Position numbers and translations under genes: made by a program. Shown here in pieces: positions 18,758 through 27,761 of a stretch of 64,000 nt of DNA. The DNA comes from CAISIP01 sp038326025 (GTDB taxonomy: Bacteria > Pseudomonadota > Gammaproteobacteria > Burkholderiales > Burkholderiaceae_C). Positions within the stretch are counted from its first letter, which is position 1; the number at the start of each line of letters is the position of its first letter. Under the pieces are notes generated by a model, which saw only the letters and a list, made by a program, of their open reading frames with translations, was not told where the DNA came from and made no database searches. The stretch spans positions 43,523 to 107,522 of the forward strand of contig JBBQJP010000009.1 of NCBI GenBank assembly GCA_038326025.1, read 5' to 3'.

Positions 18758-19828
18758 TCAGTCCAGTCGAACGCCGCTGGTCGCGTCGAACAGATGCACC
18801 TTCTCGACGGCTATCTGCAAACCCAGTGGCTGGTCAGGCTTCACATCTGTGCGTCCGTGCAACACCACGGTGAACGGCGTCTCGCCGACCTTGACGATGA
18901 TTTCGGTCTCTGCACCGGTGGGCTCCACCACCTCGACCACCGCATCAATGCCCGAGCCCGGCTCGCCCATGACGAGATCGCCGGGCCGGATGCCATAGTG
19001 CACCTGCTGGCCATCCTTGCCGGAACCCGCGTCGGTCACCGGCCACTGCTGGCCTTGCGCCTCAACCCAGGCCCGTGCGCCGTCGCGGCGCAAGGTGCCA
19101 TCGAACACGTTCATGGCCGGCGAGCCGATGAACTGGGCCACAAACAGGTTGCCGGGTCGGTCGAACAACTCCAGCGGTGTGCCGATCTGCTCGATGATGC
19201 CGTCATGCATCACCACGATGCGATCGGCCATGGTCATGGCCTCGATCTGATCGTGGGTCACATACACCGTCGTGGTCTTGAGTCGCTGGTGCAAGGATTT
19301 GATCTCGGCGCGCATCGCCACACGCAACTTCGCATCCAGATTGGACAAGGGCTCGTCGAACAGGAACACCTTGGGGTCGCGCACGATGGCGCGCCCCATT
19401 GCCACCCGCTGACGCTGGCCGCCCGAGAGTTCGCGCGGGTACCTGTCAAGCAGCTTGTCCAGATTAAGGATCTTGGCTGCGTCTCCGACCCGTTTGATCG
19501 TCAATGCCGCGTCGGCCTTGCGCAACTTCAGACTGAAAGCCATGTTCTCGCCCACCGTCATGTGCGGATACAGGGCATAACTCTGGAACACCATGGCGAT
19601 GTCGCGGTCCTTGGAATCCAGATCATTGATGACCTTGTCGTCGATCGAGATGTCGCCGCCGCTGATTTCCTCCAGTCCTGCGAGCATGCGCAACAAGGTG
19701 GACTTGCCGCAACCTGACGGCCCCACCAGCACAACGAACTCGCCATCGGCGATATCGAAACTCAGGCCATGCAGTACCTTGACCTTGCCGAAGTTCTTCT
19801 CGATCTTGCTAAACGATACAGATGCCAT
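18758..19828 (-). CDS. Sugar ABC transporter ATPase, UgpC/MalK type
   Basis: 356 residues, ATG 19828. One nucleotide-binding domain with Walker A GPSGCGKST at 36-44, Q-loop region MVFQSYALYPHMTV, signature LSGGQRQR, Walker B VFLFDEPLSNLD and switch His in YVTHDQIEAM. A C-terminal TOBE domain (about 240-356) is typical of the CUT1 subfamily (MalK, UgpC, MsmK). It energises the importer formed with the two permeases and the binding protein encoded just upstream. Gap to the permease gene is 62 bases. Confidence 0.92.
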   Translation of the reverse strand: MASVSFSKIEKNFGKVKVLHGLSFDIADGEFVVLVGPSGCGKSTLLRMLAGLEEISGGDISIDDKVINDLDSKDRDIAMVFQSYALYPHMTVGENMAFSLKLRKADAALTIKRVGDAAKILNLDKLLDRYPRELSGGQRQRVAMGRAIVRDPKVFLFDEPLSNLDAKLRVAMRAEIKSLHQRLKTTTVYVTHDQIEAMTMADRIVVMHDGIIEQIGTPLELFDRPGNLFVAQFIGSPAMNVFDGTLRRDGARAWVEAQGQQWPVTDAGSGKDGQQVHYGIRPGDLVMGEPGSGIDAVVEVVEPTGAETEIIVKVGETPFTVVLHGRTDVKPDQPLGLQIAVEKVHLFDATSGVRLD

Positions 19829-19890
19829 GATGGTCCCAGTTCACAAAGTTCGGTGTATTTGCAGATTGCACTATTGGCGAGACTGACGGA

Positions 19891-20745
19891 TCAGCTCTTG
19901 ACGGCGCCGGCGGTCAGGCCGGACACCATGTAGCGCTTGAATGCGTAATAAATAGCCGCCGGTGGCAAGGCGTAGATGAAGCCGGTTGCCATCAGCAGTT
20001 CCCACGGCGAATCGTCGGCCGACAGAAAGTTGCCCAGCGCCACTGCCAGCGGCAGGTCGGTCTCCTTGGACAGCAGCAGAAAGCCGTAAAGGTATTCATT
20101 CCAGGCCAGCAGCAGCGCGTAGGTACCTACTGCGACCAGGGACGGCACCATCAGCGGCACATACACCAGCCGGAACAGCTGCAACGGGCTGGCGCCATCG
20201 ATGCGTGCGGCTTCGTCGAGCTCCCACGGCAACTTGTCGGATGCCTGCTTGAGGACCCATATGCAGTACGGCGAGGCGATTGTCACCATGGCCAGTATCA
20301 GCGACCAGCGGTTGTTGAGCAGGCCGTAATTGGACATGGTCTTGTACATCGGCACAGCCAGGAACGCGGCCGGGATGAAATAGGTGAACAAGGCCAGGTT
20401 CATCACCGTACGACCGCCTCGAACCTTCAGACGACTGATCGAGAATGCCGCCGTGGTCGCCACCACCAGTGTCAGTACCCCGGTGGCTACCGCGATCATC
20501 AGCGAGTTGCCCAGCTGCTGCCAGAAGTGGCTCAGGTAGAAGTGCTTCTGCCCGAACACGATCTCGAAATTCTGCAGCGTCGGATGATCCGGCCACAGTT
20601 TGCCCTTGGTCGCCGTATCACGCGGCGAGATGGCGAACAGGAACAGGTGATAAACCGGCAAGAGCGTCCACAAAACAACCGGAATGCCGACCAGCAGCAG
20701 TCGTGCTTCTGCCGAGACTTTGCGCCAGGACCAGCCTTTTTTCAT
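19891..20745 (-). CDS. Carbohydrate ABC transporter permease (MalG type)
   Basis: 284 residues, ATG 20745, overlapping the stop of the first permease by four bases (ATGA). Six hydrophobic segments are visible, starting at about residues 12-33. The EAA loop contacting the ATPase is recognisable (ELDEAARIDGASPLQLFRLVYVP in family terms; key residues EAA and G). It belongs to the CUT1 permease group that pairs with a MalF-type partner. The order permease-permease-ATPase after a binding protein is standard. Confidence 0.9.
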   Translation of the reverse strand: MKKGWSWRKVSAEARLLLVGIPVVLWTLLPVYHLFLFAISPRDTATKGKLWPDHPTLQNFEIVFGQKHFYLSHFWQQLGNSLMIAVATGVLTLVVATTAAFSISRLKVRGGRTVMNLALFTYFIPAAFLAVPMYKTMSNYGLLNNRWSLILAMVTIASPYCIWVLKQASDKLPWELDEAARIDGASPLQLFRLVYVPLMVPSLVAVGTYALLLAWNEYLYGFLLLSKETDLPLAVALGNFLSADDSPWELLMATGFIYALPPAAIYYAFKRYMVSGLTAGAVKS

Positions 20746-21608
20746 TTGGACAACCTTTTCATCATCACGTACACCAGTGGCAACACGAACGGCAGTGCCA
20801 CGACGATACTGGCCATGGCCAGCTCAATCTGGTCGAGCCGCAGGTAGCGGATTCCCAACGTGGCCAGCACGTGGGTCAGGTCGGCCGGCCCGCCTCCGGT
20901 GAGCAGATAGACGCTGTTGAAGTCACCCAGCGTCCATATCATCGACAGGATGGTGGACGTCAGGTAGATACCCTTCATCGACGGCCAGGTGATAAAGCGG
21001 AACTTCTGCCAGCGCGTGGCGCCGTCCACGCTGGCGGCCTCGTATTGTTCGCCCGGAATCGCCATGCGCCCGGCCAACAGAATCAGGGTCCAGAACGGCA
21101 GCGATTTCCAGATGTGCATCAGCATTGCCAGCGACAAGGCGATGGTCGGGTCGTTCAGCCAGTTGGGGCCATCCTTGAGCGTCATCTTGAAGATGGTGGT
21201 GTTGATCACGCCCCACTCGGTATTGAACATGAAACGTACCGACAGAATGGTCGGGATCGACGGCACTGCCCAGGGCAGGATGAACAACATCGCAACAATC
21301 TTGACCCACCAACGTGTGTTCAGGAAGAAGCCGGAGAGCCCCATCGCGAAGACCATCTTCAGGTTCACCGCGACGACCACAAAGATGAGGGTGTTGACCG
21401 CAGTGCGGAAAAATATGGGGTCGGCGAAAAGCCGGGTGTAGTTGTGCGGATCGCGGGCCAGCCATAGGCCATATCCCACGGGGTACACCACGAAAATCAC
21501 GAAGATCAGCAGATAGGGCACCACCAGAATGCGGCCCCAGTTCTGCCAGGCGTCGGAAGGGCGGCGCACGGCGCGCGCGCTGGGCATGGTGGCAGCTGCT
21601 TGTGTCAT
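20742..21608 (-). CDS. Carbohydrate ABC transporter permease (MalF/UgpA type)
   Basis: 288 residues, ATG 21608. Six membrane segments are expected, the first at about residues 27-49 (ILVVPYLLIFVIFVVYPVGY). The EAA loop appears as YEAASVDGATRWQKFRFITW, with the key EAA and G residues. It pairs with the downstream permease, with which it overlaps by four bases. A strong hairpin lies between this gene and the binding-protein gene upstream and probably lowers its expression relative to the binding protein. Confidence 0.9.
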   Translation of the reverse strand: MTQAAATMPSARAVRRPSDAWQNWGRILVVPYLLIFVIFVVYPVGYGLWLARDPHNYTRLFADPIFFRTAVNTLIFVVVAVNLKMVFAMGLSGFFLNTRWWVKIVAMLFILPWAVPSIPTILSVRFMFNTEWGVINTTIFKMTLKDGPNWLNDPTIALSLAMLMHIWKSLPFWTLILLAGRMAIPGEQYEAASVDGATRWQKFRFITWPSMKGIYLTSTILSMIWTLGDFNSVYLLTGGGPADLTHVLATLGIRYLRLDQIELAMASIVVALPFVLPLVYVMMKRLSK

Positions 21609-21662
21609 GGCACGGATGCTCCAGGGAAATCGCGGATAACAATATCGAAACTCATACAGAAA

Positions 21663-21691
21663 CCGGCGTCGACAACCACTGCCGACGCCGG
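21663..21691 (-). repeat. Intercistronic hairpin between binding-protein and permease genes
   Basis: A perfect 9-base stem, CCGGCGTCG/CGACGCCGG, with an 11-base loop lies 15 bases after the binding-protein stop. Only a short T-rich run follows, so it is more likely an mRNA-stabilising or attenuating hairpin than a full terminator. Similar structures in other sugar importers let the binding protein be made in excess over the membrane parts. Confidence 0.55.
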
Positions 21692-21706
21692 CTCTGTACT
21701 AGAAGA

Positions 21707-23083
21707 TCAAGAACCTGCGACGGTCTTGATGCGCGCGATCATCTCGTCGACCGCCTTGTCCACCGGCACCTTGTCGCTGATGATGCGGTTCATGGCCTTG
21801 GCCCAGACGTTTTCGTTGTTGAGCACCGTGAACTTGTAATTCTTGGTGAACTCGAACGGTGTCGTGCCATTCATGAACTGGTTGTACACCGCGGTACGCG
21901 CCGGATCAGCCTTCCAGAACGGGCTTTGCTGCGCGGTCTTCATGATCGGGAACCAGCGTCCGAGCGAACCCTCGACATACGGCGTCAGGTTGGCATCTTC
22001 CAACAGGAAGTTGACAAATTTCTTCGCGCCTGCCGTGTTCTTGGCATCCTTGAAGATCACGCCGGTCTTGACCGCCGCGCGGTAGATCATCTTGCTGCCG
22101 TCGGGTTTGTTCGGAAACCCTGCGGTGGCGATCAACTCGCTGTAGTTCTTCTTGGCAATGGCGCGCTGGTCCGCAGTCAACGTCTGGTTGTTCATGTCGT
22201 CGAGCCACTTGGCAACGATCGAAATCGTCGCGTTATGGGTCATCACCGTGGTCTTGTTGTGGAAGGCCACGTTGTTGTCCGGATCTTTCCAGCTCGTGGA
22301 CGACGGTGGGGTGCAACCCGCGCCATAAACCTTGGTGTAGCTCGTCATCGCCTTGATCAGACCCTCGCGCACGGCAGGATCGTCGACCAGCAGTTTGCCG
22401 GAGTCATTGACCAGCTTGACGTTGTACGCATCCATGAAGGTCAGGAAGGAATAGAACGAGTCGCTGGAGTCCACGCCCATCGGAAAGCCGACACCGTAGC
22501 TACGTTGGCCGGACTTCTTGCGGTGGCCGTCCTGCACCTTGGTGCACCAGAAATCCCAGTAGGCATCCCATTCTTTTGGAATGTCGGTTTCCTTGTAACC
22601 GGCATCGGCCAGCATGTCTTTCCAGTACTGGATATGCATGGTCTGCTGCTTGACCGGGAACGCGTAATAGGCACGCGACTGTTTGGCGTTGTCGTACAGG
22701 AAGGTCGTGGCCAACGCTGCCGGCTCGAAGCGCGCACGTATGGGATCGATGACGCTGGAGATGTTCTCGAGCTTGTCGTCGTAGGCCCACTTGGCGGTGA
22801 CCTGGAAGTCGAGCACGTTGCCGAAGCCGACGTCGGGCGGATTGCCTGAATCGAGTGCTGCGACCATCTTCGGAATCACTTCTTGCGTCGCGTACAAGGA
22901 CAGGTCGACCTTGATCTTGAACTTGTCCTCGAAACGCTTGATGACGGCGAACAGCGCATCGTCCTCGGCCTTGTAGAAGCCTTTTTCCCACCAGATGGTG
23001 AGCTTTTCCTGCGCACGAGCATGGCCGGACGCCAGCAGTGCGGTCGCCATGACGGCGGCGGTTGCAACTAACTTCAGTTTCAT
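21707..23083 (-). CDS. Sugar ABC transporter substrate-binding protein
   Basis: 458 residues, ATG 23083 with AAGGAG at ideal spacing. A signal peptide covers about residues 1-24 (ending in GHARAQE). The mature protein follows the family 1 binding-protein pattern: EKLTIWWEKGFYKAEDDALF, then VIKRFEDKFKIKVDL and GNPPDVGF. It belongs to the MalE/UgpB-like group, but the ligand cannot be read from sequence. Its gene neighbours (gluconokinase, aldonic acid enzymes) suggest an aldonic acid, a sugar or a glycoside. It starts the transporter block after the GntR regulator gene, with a 69-base gap. Confidence 0.9.
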   Translation of the reverse strand: MKLKLVATAAVMATALLASGHARAQEKLTIWWEKGFYKAEDDALFAVIKRFEDKFKIKVDLSLYATQEVIPKMVAALDSGNPPDVGFGNVLDFQVTAKWAYDDKLENISSVIDPIRARFEPAALATTFLYDNAKQSRAYYAFPVKQQTMHIQYWKDMLADAGYKETDIPKEWDAYWDFWCTKVQDGHRKKSGQRSYGVGFPMGVDSSDSFYSFLTFMDAYNVKLVNDSGKLLVDDPAVREGLIKAMTSYTKVYGAGCTPPSSTSWKDPDNNVAFHNKTTVMTHNATISIVAKWLDDMNNQTLTADQRAIAKKNYSELIATAGFPNKPDGSKMIYRAAVKTGVIFKDAKNTAGAKKFVNFLLEDANLTPYVEGSLGRWFPIMKTAQQSPFWKADPARTAVYNQFMNGTTPFEFTKNYKFTVLNNENVWAKAMNRIISDKVPVDKAVDEMIARIKTVAGS

Positions 23084-23152
23084 CTCTTAGTCTCCTTGGG
23101 TTGCGGGTGAGGGAATTTTTCTGTCCATGGCTGCCGCCCGTGCGGCCGCATG

Positions 23153-23908
23153 TCACATCGTCGATGCTGTTCGATGTCGGGTGACGCTTGACGGCCCAGT
23201 TTTCGGCGTGCGTCGTCGGGCCTTGAGCACCTGTTCGATGTCCTTGTGCGCGTCTTCGATCAACACCACGATGGCGTCTTCGGCGCGGTCGGCATCACGT
23301 GCAATGATAGCGTCGAGCACAGCGCGGTGCATCGGCAGCGAATCGCGCGGGCCGTCCTTCTTGACGGTCGATATCTCGAAGCTGGTGCGCAGCAGGGCAC
23401 CGAGCGCCTGATCCATCTTCTCGAGCATCCGGTTGTGTGATGCGCGGATCATGCCTTGGTGGAACTGCAGATCATGCAGCACATAGTCACCACCGGTCTC
23501 GACCGCATGCTCCATGCCGGCATAAGCGGCTTCGATGGCGGTTATGTCCTGCTCGGTGGCGCGCTGCGCCGCCAGCCGGATGGCAGCCGGCTCCATGATC
23601 AGCCGCAGGTCTTGCAGGTCGCGGATGAACTCGGGCGTCAGGCCGGCTTTGGCCTGCCAGCCAATGACCTGCGGGTCGAACCAGTTCCACTGGCTGCTGG
23701 CGCGCACTCGCGTGCCGACTTTCGGACCCGTCTGGATCAGCCCCTTGGCCACCAGCGATTTGACCGCCTCCCGAACCACGGTACGGCTGACACCCAGTTC
23801 CTCGCACAGCAAAGGCTCCGGCGGAATGGCGCCAGCGGCGCCAAACCTTCCGGCCACGATGGCGCTACCGAGGTAGTCCACCGTATTGCCGTGCACGTTC
23901 TTGATCAT
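23153..23908 (-). CDS. GntR-family regulator, FadR subfamily
   Basis: 251 residues. The ATG at 23908 overlaps the dehydrogenase stop as TGATG; a TTG one codon earlier is also open. The N-terminal winged helix contains the signature LCEELGVSRTVVREAVKSLVAKGLI. The C-terminal helical FCD domain (about 90-230) has the usual metal or ligand residues in the region HDLQFHQGMIRASHN and PMHRAVLDAI. Regulators of this group control sugar-acid catabolism (DgoR, UxuR, GntR types). It probably represses the divergent operons of this locus until the acid is present. A palindrome typical in form for this family lies at 24920-24929. Confidence 0.88.
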   Translation of the reverse strand: MIKNVHGNTVDYLGSAIVAGRFGAAGAIPPEPLLCEELGVSRTVVREAVKSLVAKGLIQTGPKVGTRVRASSQWNWFDPQVIGWQAKAGLTPEFIRDLQDLRLIMEPAAIRLAAQRATEQDITAIEAAYAGMEHAVETGGDYVLHDLQFHQGMIRASHNRMLEKMDQALGALLRTSFEISTVKKDGPRDSLPMHRAVLDAIIARDADRAEDAIVVLIEDAHKDIEQVLKARRRTPKTGPSSVTRHRTASTM

Positions 23909-24846
23909 CAAGGTACCGGCGTGAGCAGGGGTTTGCCTGCGAAGTGGGCCTGCAGGTTTCCGAACGCCAGGTCGGCCATGGCACCACGGGTCTCCCAGGT
24001 GCCACTGGCCATGTGCGGCGTCAGCACCACGTTGTCGCAGTTACGCAGGGCTTGCGGCACGTTGGGCTCGTCGGCAAACACATCCAGTGCCGCGCCGGCG
24101 ATGACACCCGTGGTCACGGCGTGGATCAACGCCGGCTCATCAACCACCGAACCGCGGGCCACGTTGATCAGATAACCCTTGGTGCCCAGCGCGGCCAATA
24201 CCTGCGCATTGATCAACCCGCGCGTGCCCGCGCCGCCCGGTGTGATGACCATCAGGAAATCGACTTCGCGCGCCAGCGCTTCGGCGCTGGGGTAATGCGT
24301 ATAGGGGCTGTCCTCGCGCCGCGTGCGCGTGGTGTAGGAAATCGACATGCCAAAGGCGCTGGCGCGGTCAGCAATGGCCTGGCCAATGCGACCCAGGCCG
24401 ACGATACCGAGGCGCGCCCCACTCACCCGGCGCGCCAATGGGAAAGGGCCGGCAGGCCACTTGCCGTCGCGCACGAACTTGTCGGCCTGCGGCAGGCGCC
24501 GCGCAATCGACAACATCAAGGCAATGCCCAGGTCTGCCACTTCCTCAGTGAGCACGTCGGGGGTATTGGTGACCGGCACACCGCGCGCACGGGCGGCCGC
24601 CACATCGACACCGTCGTAGCCGACACCAAAAATCGAAATCATCTCCAGTGCCGGCAGTTGCGCCAGCAGGTCGGCGTCGACCTTGGACTCGCCGCCGCCG
24701 GCAATGGCGCGAATGCGCGGTGCGATGGTGGAAAACTGCGCCGGATCGAGTTGATGGGTGCGATCGTGCACCACAAAGACTTCCTGCAGCGCCTGCATGT
24801 AACGGGGCCACAGCTTGGCAACTGCGAGTATTTCAGGCTTGGACAA
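23908..24846 (-). CDS. D-isomer-specific 2-hydroxyacid dehydrogenase
   Basis: 312 residues from a TTG start at 24846, which follows AAGGAG with seven bases between; no ATG fits better. The NAD(P)-binding fold shows GLGRIG at 150-155. The catalytic triad is readable as Arg231 (VARGSVVDE), Glu260 (ADEPNVP) and His278 (TPHMASGTWET). It resembles glyoxylate/hydroxypyruvate reductases and 2-ketogluconate reductases (GhrB group). In this locus, reduction of a 2-keto aldonic acid is plausible: 2-ketogluconate to gluconate would feed gluconokinase. It opens the minus-strand operon and overlaps the regulator gene. Confidence 0.88.
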   Translation of the reverse strand: MSKPEILAVAKLWPRYMQALQEVFVVHDRTHQLDPAQFSTIAPRIRAIAGGGESKVDADLLAQLPALEMISIFGVGYDGVDVAAARARGVPVTNTPDVLTEEVADLGIALMLSIARRLPQADKFVRDGKWPAGPFPLARRVSGARLGIVGLGRIGQAIADRASAFGMSISYTTRTRREDSPYTHYPSAEALAREVDFLMVITPGGAGTRGLINAQVLAALGTKGYLINVARGSVVDEPALIHAVTTGVIAGAALDVFADEPNVPQALRNCDNVVLTPHMASGTWETRGAMADLAFGNLQAHFAGKPLLTPVP

Positions 24847-24894
24847 AAACGATCTCCTTCATCTTGCGCGGACCGGGAAAACTGACTGTTTAGC

Positions 24895-24929
24895 TTTACA
24901 CAGCAACCTCAACTTACTTATCATATGAT
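24895..24929 (+). promoter_or_regulatory. Promoter with overlapping palindromic operator for the dehydratase operon
   Basis: TTTACA (24895-24900) and TATCAT (24919-24924), each five of six to consensus, are separated by 18 bases and point to the dehydratase gene. A perfect 10-base palindrome ATCATATGAT (24920-24929) covers the -10. FadR-type GntR regulators bind short palindromes of this kind, and the regulator is encoded in the adjacent divergent operon. Binding here would block transcription directly. Confidence 0.6.
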
Positions 24930-24995
24930 GATTGCGGCGCCAGACTGCATGGGGAAAACCCTGTTCAATACCCTCACCTATTACTGCGAGACACC

Positions 24996-26732
24996 ATGAG
25001 CCAGACACCTCCTAAAAGAACCACCCCGCTGCGCAGCCAACAATGGTTCGGACGCCAGGATCGCGATGGATTCGCCTACCGCAGCTGGCTCAAGGGCAAG
25101 GGCATCCCGCATGACCAGTTCGAGGGGCGGCCGGTCATCGGCATCTGCAATACCTTCAGCGAACTCACGCCCTGCAACTCGCACTTCCGCGCCATTGCCG
25201 AGCAGGTGAAGATCGGAGTCTACGAAGCAGGTGGTTTTCCGCTTGAATTTCCGGTGATGTCGCTGGGCGAGGTGCTGCTGCGACCCACGGCCATGCTGTA
25301 TCGCAACCTGGCCAGCATGGATGTCGAGGAAAGCATGCGCGGCAACCCGATCGACGGCGTGGTGCTGCTGATGGGCTGCGACAAGACCACTCCGGCCCTG
25401 ATGATGGGCGCCGCCAGTGTGGACATGCCGACCATCGGTGTCAGTGGCGGCCCGATGCTCAACGGCAAATGGCGCGGTCAGGAACTTGGCTCGGGCACCG
25501 GCGTGTGGAGCATGAGCGAGCAGGTGCGTGCCGGCACGCTCAAACTGGAACAGTTTCTTGACGCCGAGAGCTGCATGCACCGCAGTCATGGCCATTGCAT
25601 GACCATGGGCACGGCCAGCACCATGGCCAGCATGATCGAGGCCCTCGGAGTGGGCCTGACCGGCAACGCCGCCTACCCCGCCGTCGACGGCCGGCGCAAC
25701 GTACTGGCGCGCATGTCGGGGCGGCGCATCGTCGAGATGGTGAATGAGGACATGGTGTTATCCAAGGTATTGACGCGCGAAGCCTTCGAAAATGCCATCA
25801 AGACCCTGGCCGCCATCGGGGGCTCGACCAATGCGGTGATTCACCTGATTGCGATTGCCGGGCGCATGGGTGTCAAGCTCACCATCGACGACTTCGACCG
25901 ACTGGGAAGCGAGATGAACTGCCTGGTGAACCTGCAGCCATCGGGCAAATACCTGATGGAAGACTTCTGCTACGCAGGCGGCTTGCCGGTGGTGATGAAG
26001 GAGATCGTCGATCACCTGCACAAGGATGCGATCACGGTGACCGGCAAGACGATGGGCGAGAACATCGCCGACGCCGAGAATTTCAATACCGACGTCATCA
26101 TGCCGCTGGGCAAACCGTTCATGGAAAAGGCCGGCATTGCGGTGTTGCGCGGCAACCTTGCGCCACGTGGTGCTGTGATCAAACCCAGCGCCGCCACTGC
26201 CGCACTGCTGCAGCACCGCGGACGCGCCGTCGTTTTCGAAGACATCGAGGAGTTTCACCGCCTGATCGACGACGAATCGCTGGATGTGGACGAGACCTGT
26301 GTGCTGGTGCTCAAGAACTGTGGCCCCAAGGGCTACCCGGGCATGGCCGAAGTCGGCAACATGCCGCTGCCACCCAAGGTGCTGCGCAAGGGCATCACCG
26401 ACATGGTGCGTATCAGCGACGCCCGCATGAGTGGCACGGCGTACGGCACCGTGGTGCTGCACACGGCACCCGAGGCGGCCGCCGGCGGCCCTCTGGCCGT
26501 GGTGCAGAACGGCGACATGATTGAACTCGACGTGGCCAACCGCAAGCTGCACCTGGACATCAGCGACGAAGAACTGGCCCGGCGCCTGTCCACCTGGAAG
26601 GCGCCGCCGCCCCCCCTGTCCAGTGGCTACTGGAAGTTGTATGTGGACCATGTGCTGCAGGCTGACGAAGGTGTCGACCTCGACTTCCTGGTCGGCAAAC
26701 GCGGCGCCTTTGTTCCGCGCGACAATCACTGA
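24996..26732 (+). CDS. IlvD/Edd family sugar-acid dehydratase ([2Fe-2S])
   Basis: 578 residues, ATG 24996. It dehydrates an aldonic acid to the 2-keto-3-deoxy acid. The cluster ligands are readable as Cys60 (LTPCNSH), Cys128 (MGCDKTTPA) and Cys201 (HGHCMTMG), as in the L-arabinonate/D-xylonate dehydratase branch rather than in amino-acid IlvD. The N-terminus (QQWFGRQDRDGFAYRSWLKG, key GxxDRDG) is also of that branch. Substrate cannot be read; D-gluconate, D-galactonate, D-xylonate and L-arabinonate are used by relatives. Since DgoK and DgoA follow, C6 acids such as D-galactonate are favoured. It replaces the enolase-type DgoD of E. coli. Confidence 0.9.
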   Translation: MSQTPPKRTTPLRSQQWFGRQDRDGFAYRSWLKGKGIPHDQFEGRPVIGICNTFSELTPCNSHFRAIAEQVKIGVYEAGGFPLEFPVMSLGEVLLRPTAMLYRNLASMDVEESMRGNPIDGVVLLMGCDKTTPALMMGAASVDMPTIGVSGGPMLNGKWRGQELGSGTGVWSMSEQVRAGTLKLEQFLDAESCMHRSHGHCMTMGTASTMASMIEALGVGLTGNAAYPAVDGRRNVLARMSGRRIVEMVNEDMVLSKVLTREAFENAIKTLAAIGGSTNAVIHLIAIAGRMGVKLTIDDFDRLGSEMNCLVNLQPSGKYLMEDFCYAGGLPVVMKEIVDHLHKDAITVTGKTMGENIADAENFNTDVIMPLGKPFMEKAGIAVLRGNLAPRGAVIKPSAATAALLQHRGRAVVFEDIEEFHRLIDDESLDVDETCVLVLKNCGPKGYPGMAEVGNMPLPPKVLRKGITDMVRISDARMSGTAYGTVVLHTAPEAAAGGPLAVVQNGDMIELDVANRKLHLDISDEELARRLSTWKAPPPPLSSGYWKLYVDHVLQADEGVDLDFLVGKRGAFVPRDNH

Positions 26733-26771
26733 AAATCACAACCCGCATCTACCGGGCATTAAGTGCTACTT

Positions 26772-26801
26772 GCCGTCCGGCGTGAACAACGCCGGGGCGG
26801 C
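26772..26801 (+). repeat. Intercistronic GC-rich hairpin
   Basis: A long imperfect stem (GCCGTCCGGCGT against ACGCCGGGGCGGC, one bulge) with a 5-base loop lies between the dehydratase and PfkB kinase genes. No T-tract follows. It may tune expression or mRNA decay between the two genes. Confidence 0.4.
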
Positions 26802-26831
26802 AATTGCGTGCCCGCCATTGAGAGGAACAAC

Positions 26832-27761
26832 ATGCAGACCCGAACCTACGACGTGGTGTCCCTGGGTGAGGCCATGGTCGAATTCAACCAGACCACACCC
26901 AACCAGGCCCAGTATCTGCAGGGTTTTGGCGGAGACACCAGCAATGCAGCCATCGCGGCGGCCCGGGCCGGCGCCCGCACCGCCTACCTGACCCGCATTG
27001 GTGCCGACAATTTCGGCCGACTGCTGTTGCAGCTGTGGGGTCAGGAAGGCGTCAACACCTTGGGGGTCAGCACCGCCAGCGCCAGCCATACCGGTATCTA
27101 TTTCGTGACCCATGGCAGCCAGGGCCATGAGTTCAGCTACCTGCGCGCCGACTCGGCCGCCAGCCGCATGACGCCGCAATGGCTTGCCGGCGCGCCGACG
27201 GCACTGATCCGCGAATCCCGTTACCTTCACCTGTCGGCTATCTCGCTGGCGATTTCCCCCGGCGCCTGCGACACCGCCTTCGAGGCCATGGAGACTGCAC
27301 GCGAAGCCGGCACGCTGGTGTCGTTCGACTCCAATCTGCGCCTCAAGCTGTGGCCGCTGGCGCGCGCCCGGGCCTGCACCATCCAGGCTGTCGCCATGTG
27401 CGACCTGTTCTTGCCCAGCCTGGAAGACATGATCGCGCTTACCGGTTTGACCGACCCGGACGCGATCATCGACTGGAGCCATGAAAAAGGCGCGGCCACG
27501 GTCGTGCTCAAGCTCGGTTCCGAAGGCGCCCGCATCAGCGATGGGCACAAACGCGAAACCATTCCGGCACGCCATGTCACGGTGCGCGACGCCACGGGCG
27601 CGGGCGACTGCTTTTGCGGCAACCTGTTGGCACGCCTGGCCAAAGGGGACCACGTGTTTCAGGCGGCAGCGTATGCGAATGCCGCGGCGGCCTTGTCGGT
27701 ACAGGGTTTTGGCGCGGTGAACCCGATGCCACGCAGCAGCTCGGTTTTTGCCGTGTTATGA
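26832..27761 (+). CDS. kdgK: PfkB-family sugar kinase, probable 2-keto-3-deoxygluconate kinase
   Basis: 309 residues, ATG 26832 behind GAGAGGAA. Ribokinase fold: N-terminal VVSLGEAMVEFNQ, substrate-binding GGDTSNAAIAAARAGA, and the catalytic anion-hole motif DATGAGDCFCGN with Asp259 as base. Sequence pattern and neighbours suggest phosphorylation of 2-keto-3-deoxygluconate, or a related acid, at C6. Its stop overlaps the DgoK start by four bases, so kinases of two different folds are made together. A fructokinase-like substrate cannot be excluded. Confidence 0.82.
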   Translation: MQTRTYDVVSLGEAMVEFNQTTPNQAQYLQGFGGDTSNAAIAAARAGARTAYLTRIGADNFGRLLLQLWGQEGVNTLGVSTASASHTGIYFVTHGSQGHEFSYLRADSAASRMTPQWLAGAPTALIRESRYLHLSAISLAISPGACDTAFEAMETAREAGTLVSFDSNLRLKLWPLARARACTIQAVAMCDLFLPSLEDMIALTGLTDPDAIIDWSHEKGAATVVLKLGSEGARISDGHKRETIPARHVTVRDATGAGDCFCGNLLARLAKGDHVFQAAAYANAAAALSVQGFGAVNPMPRSSSVFAVL

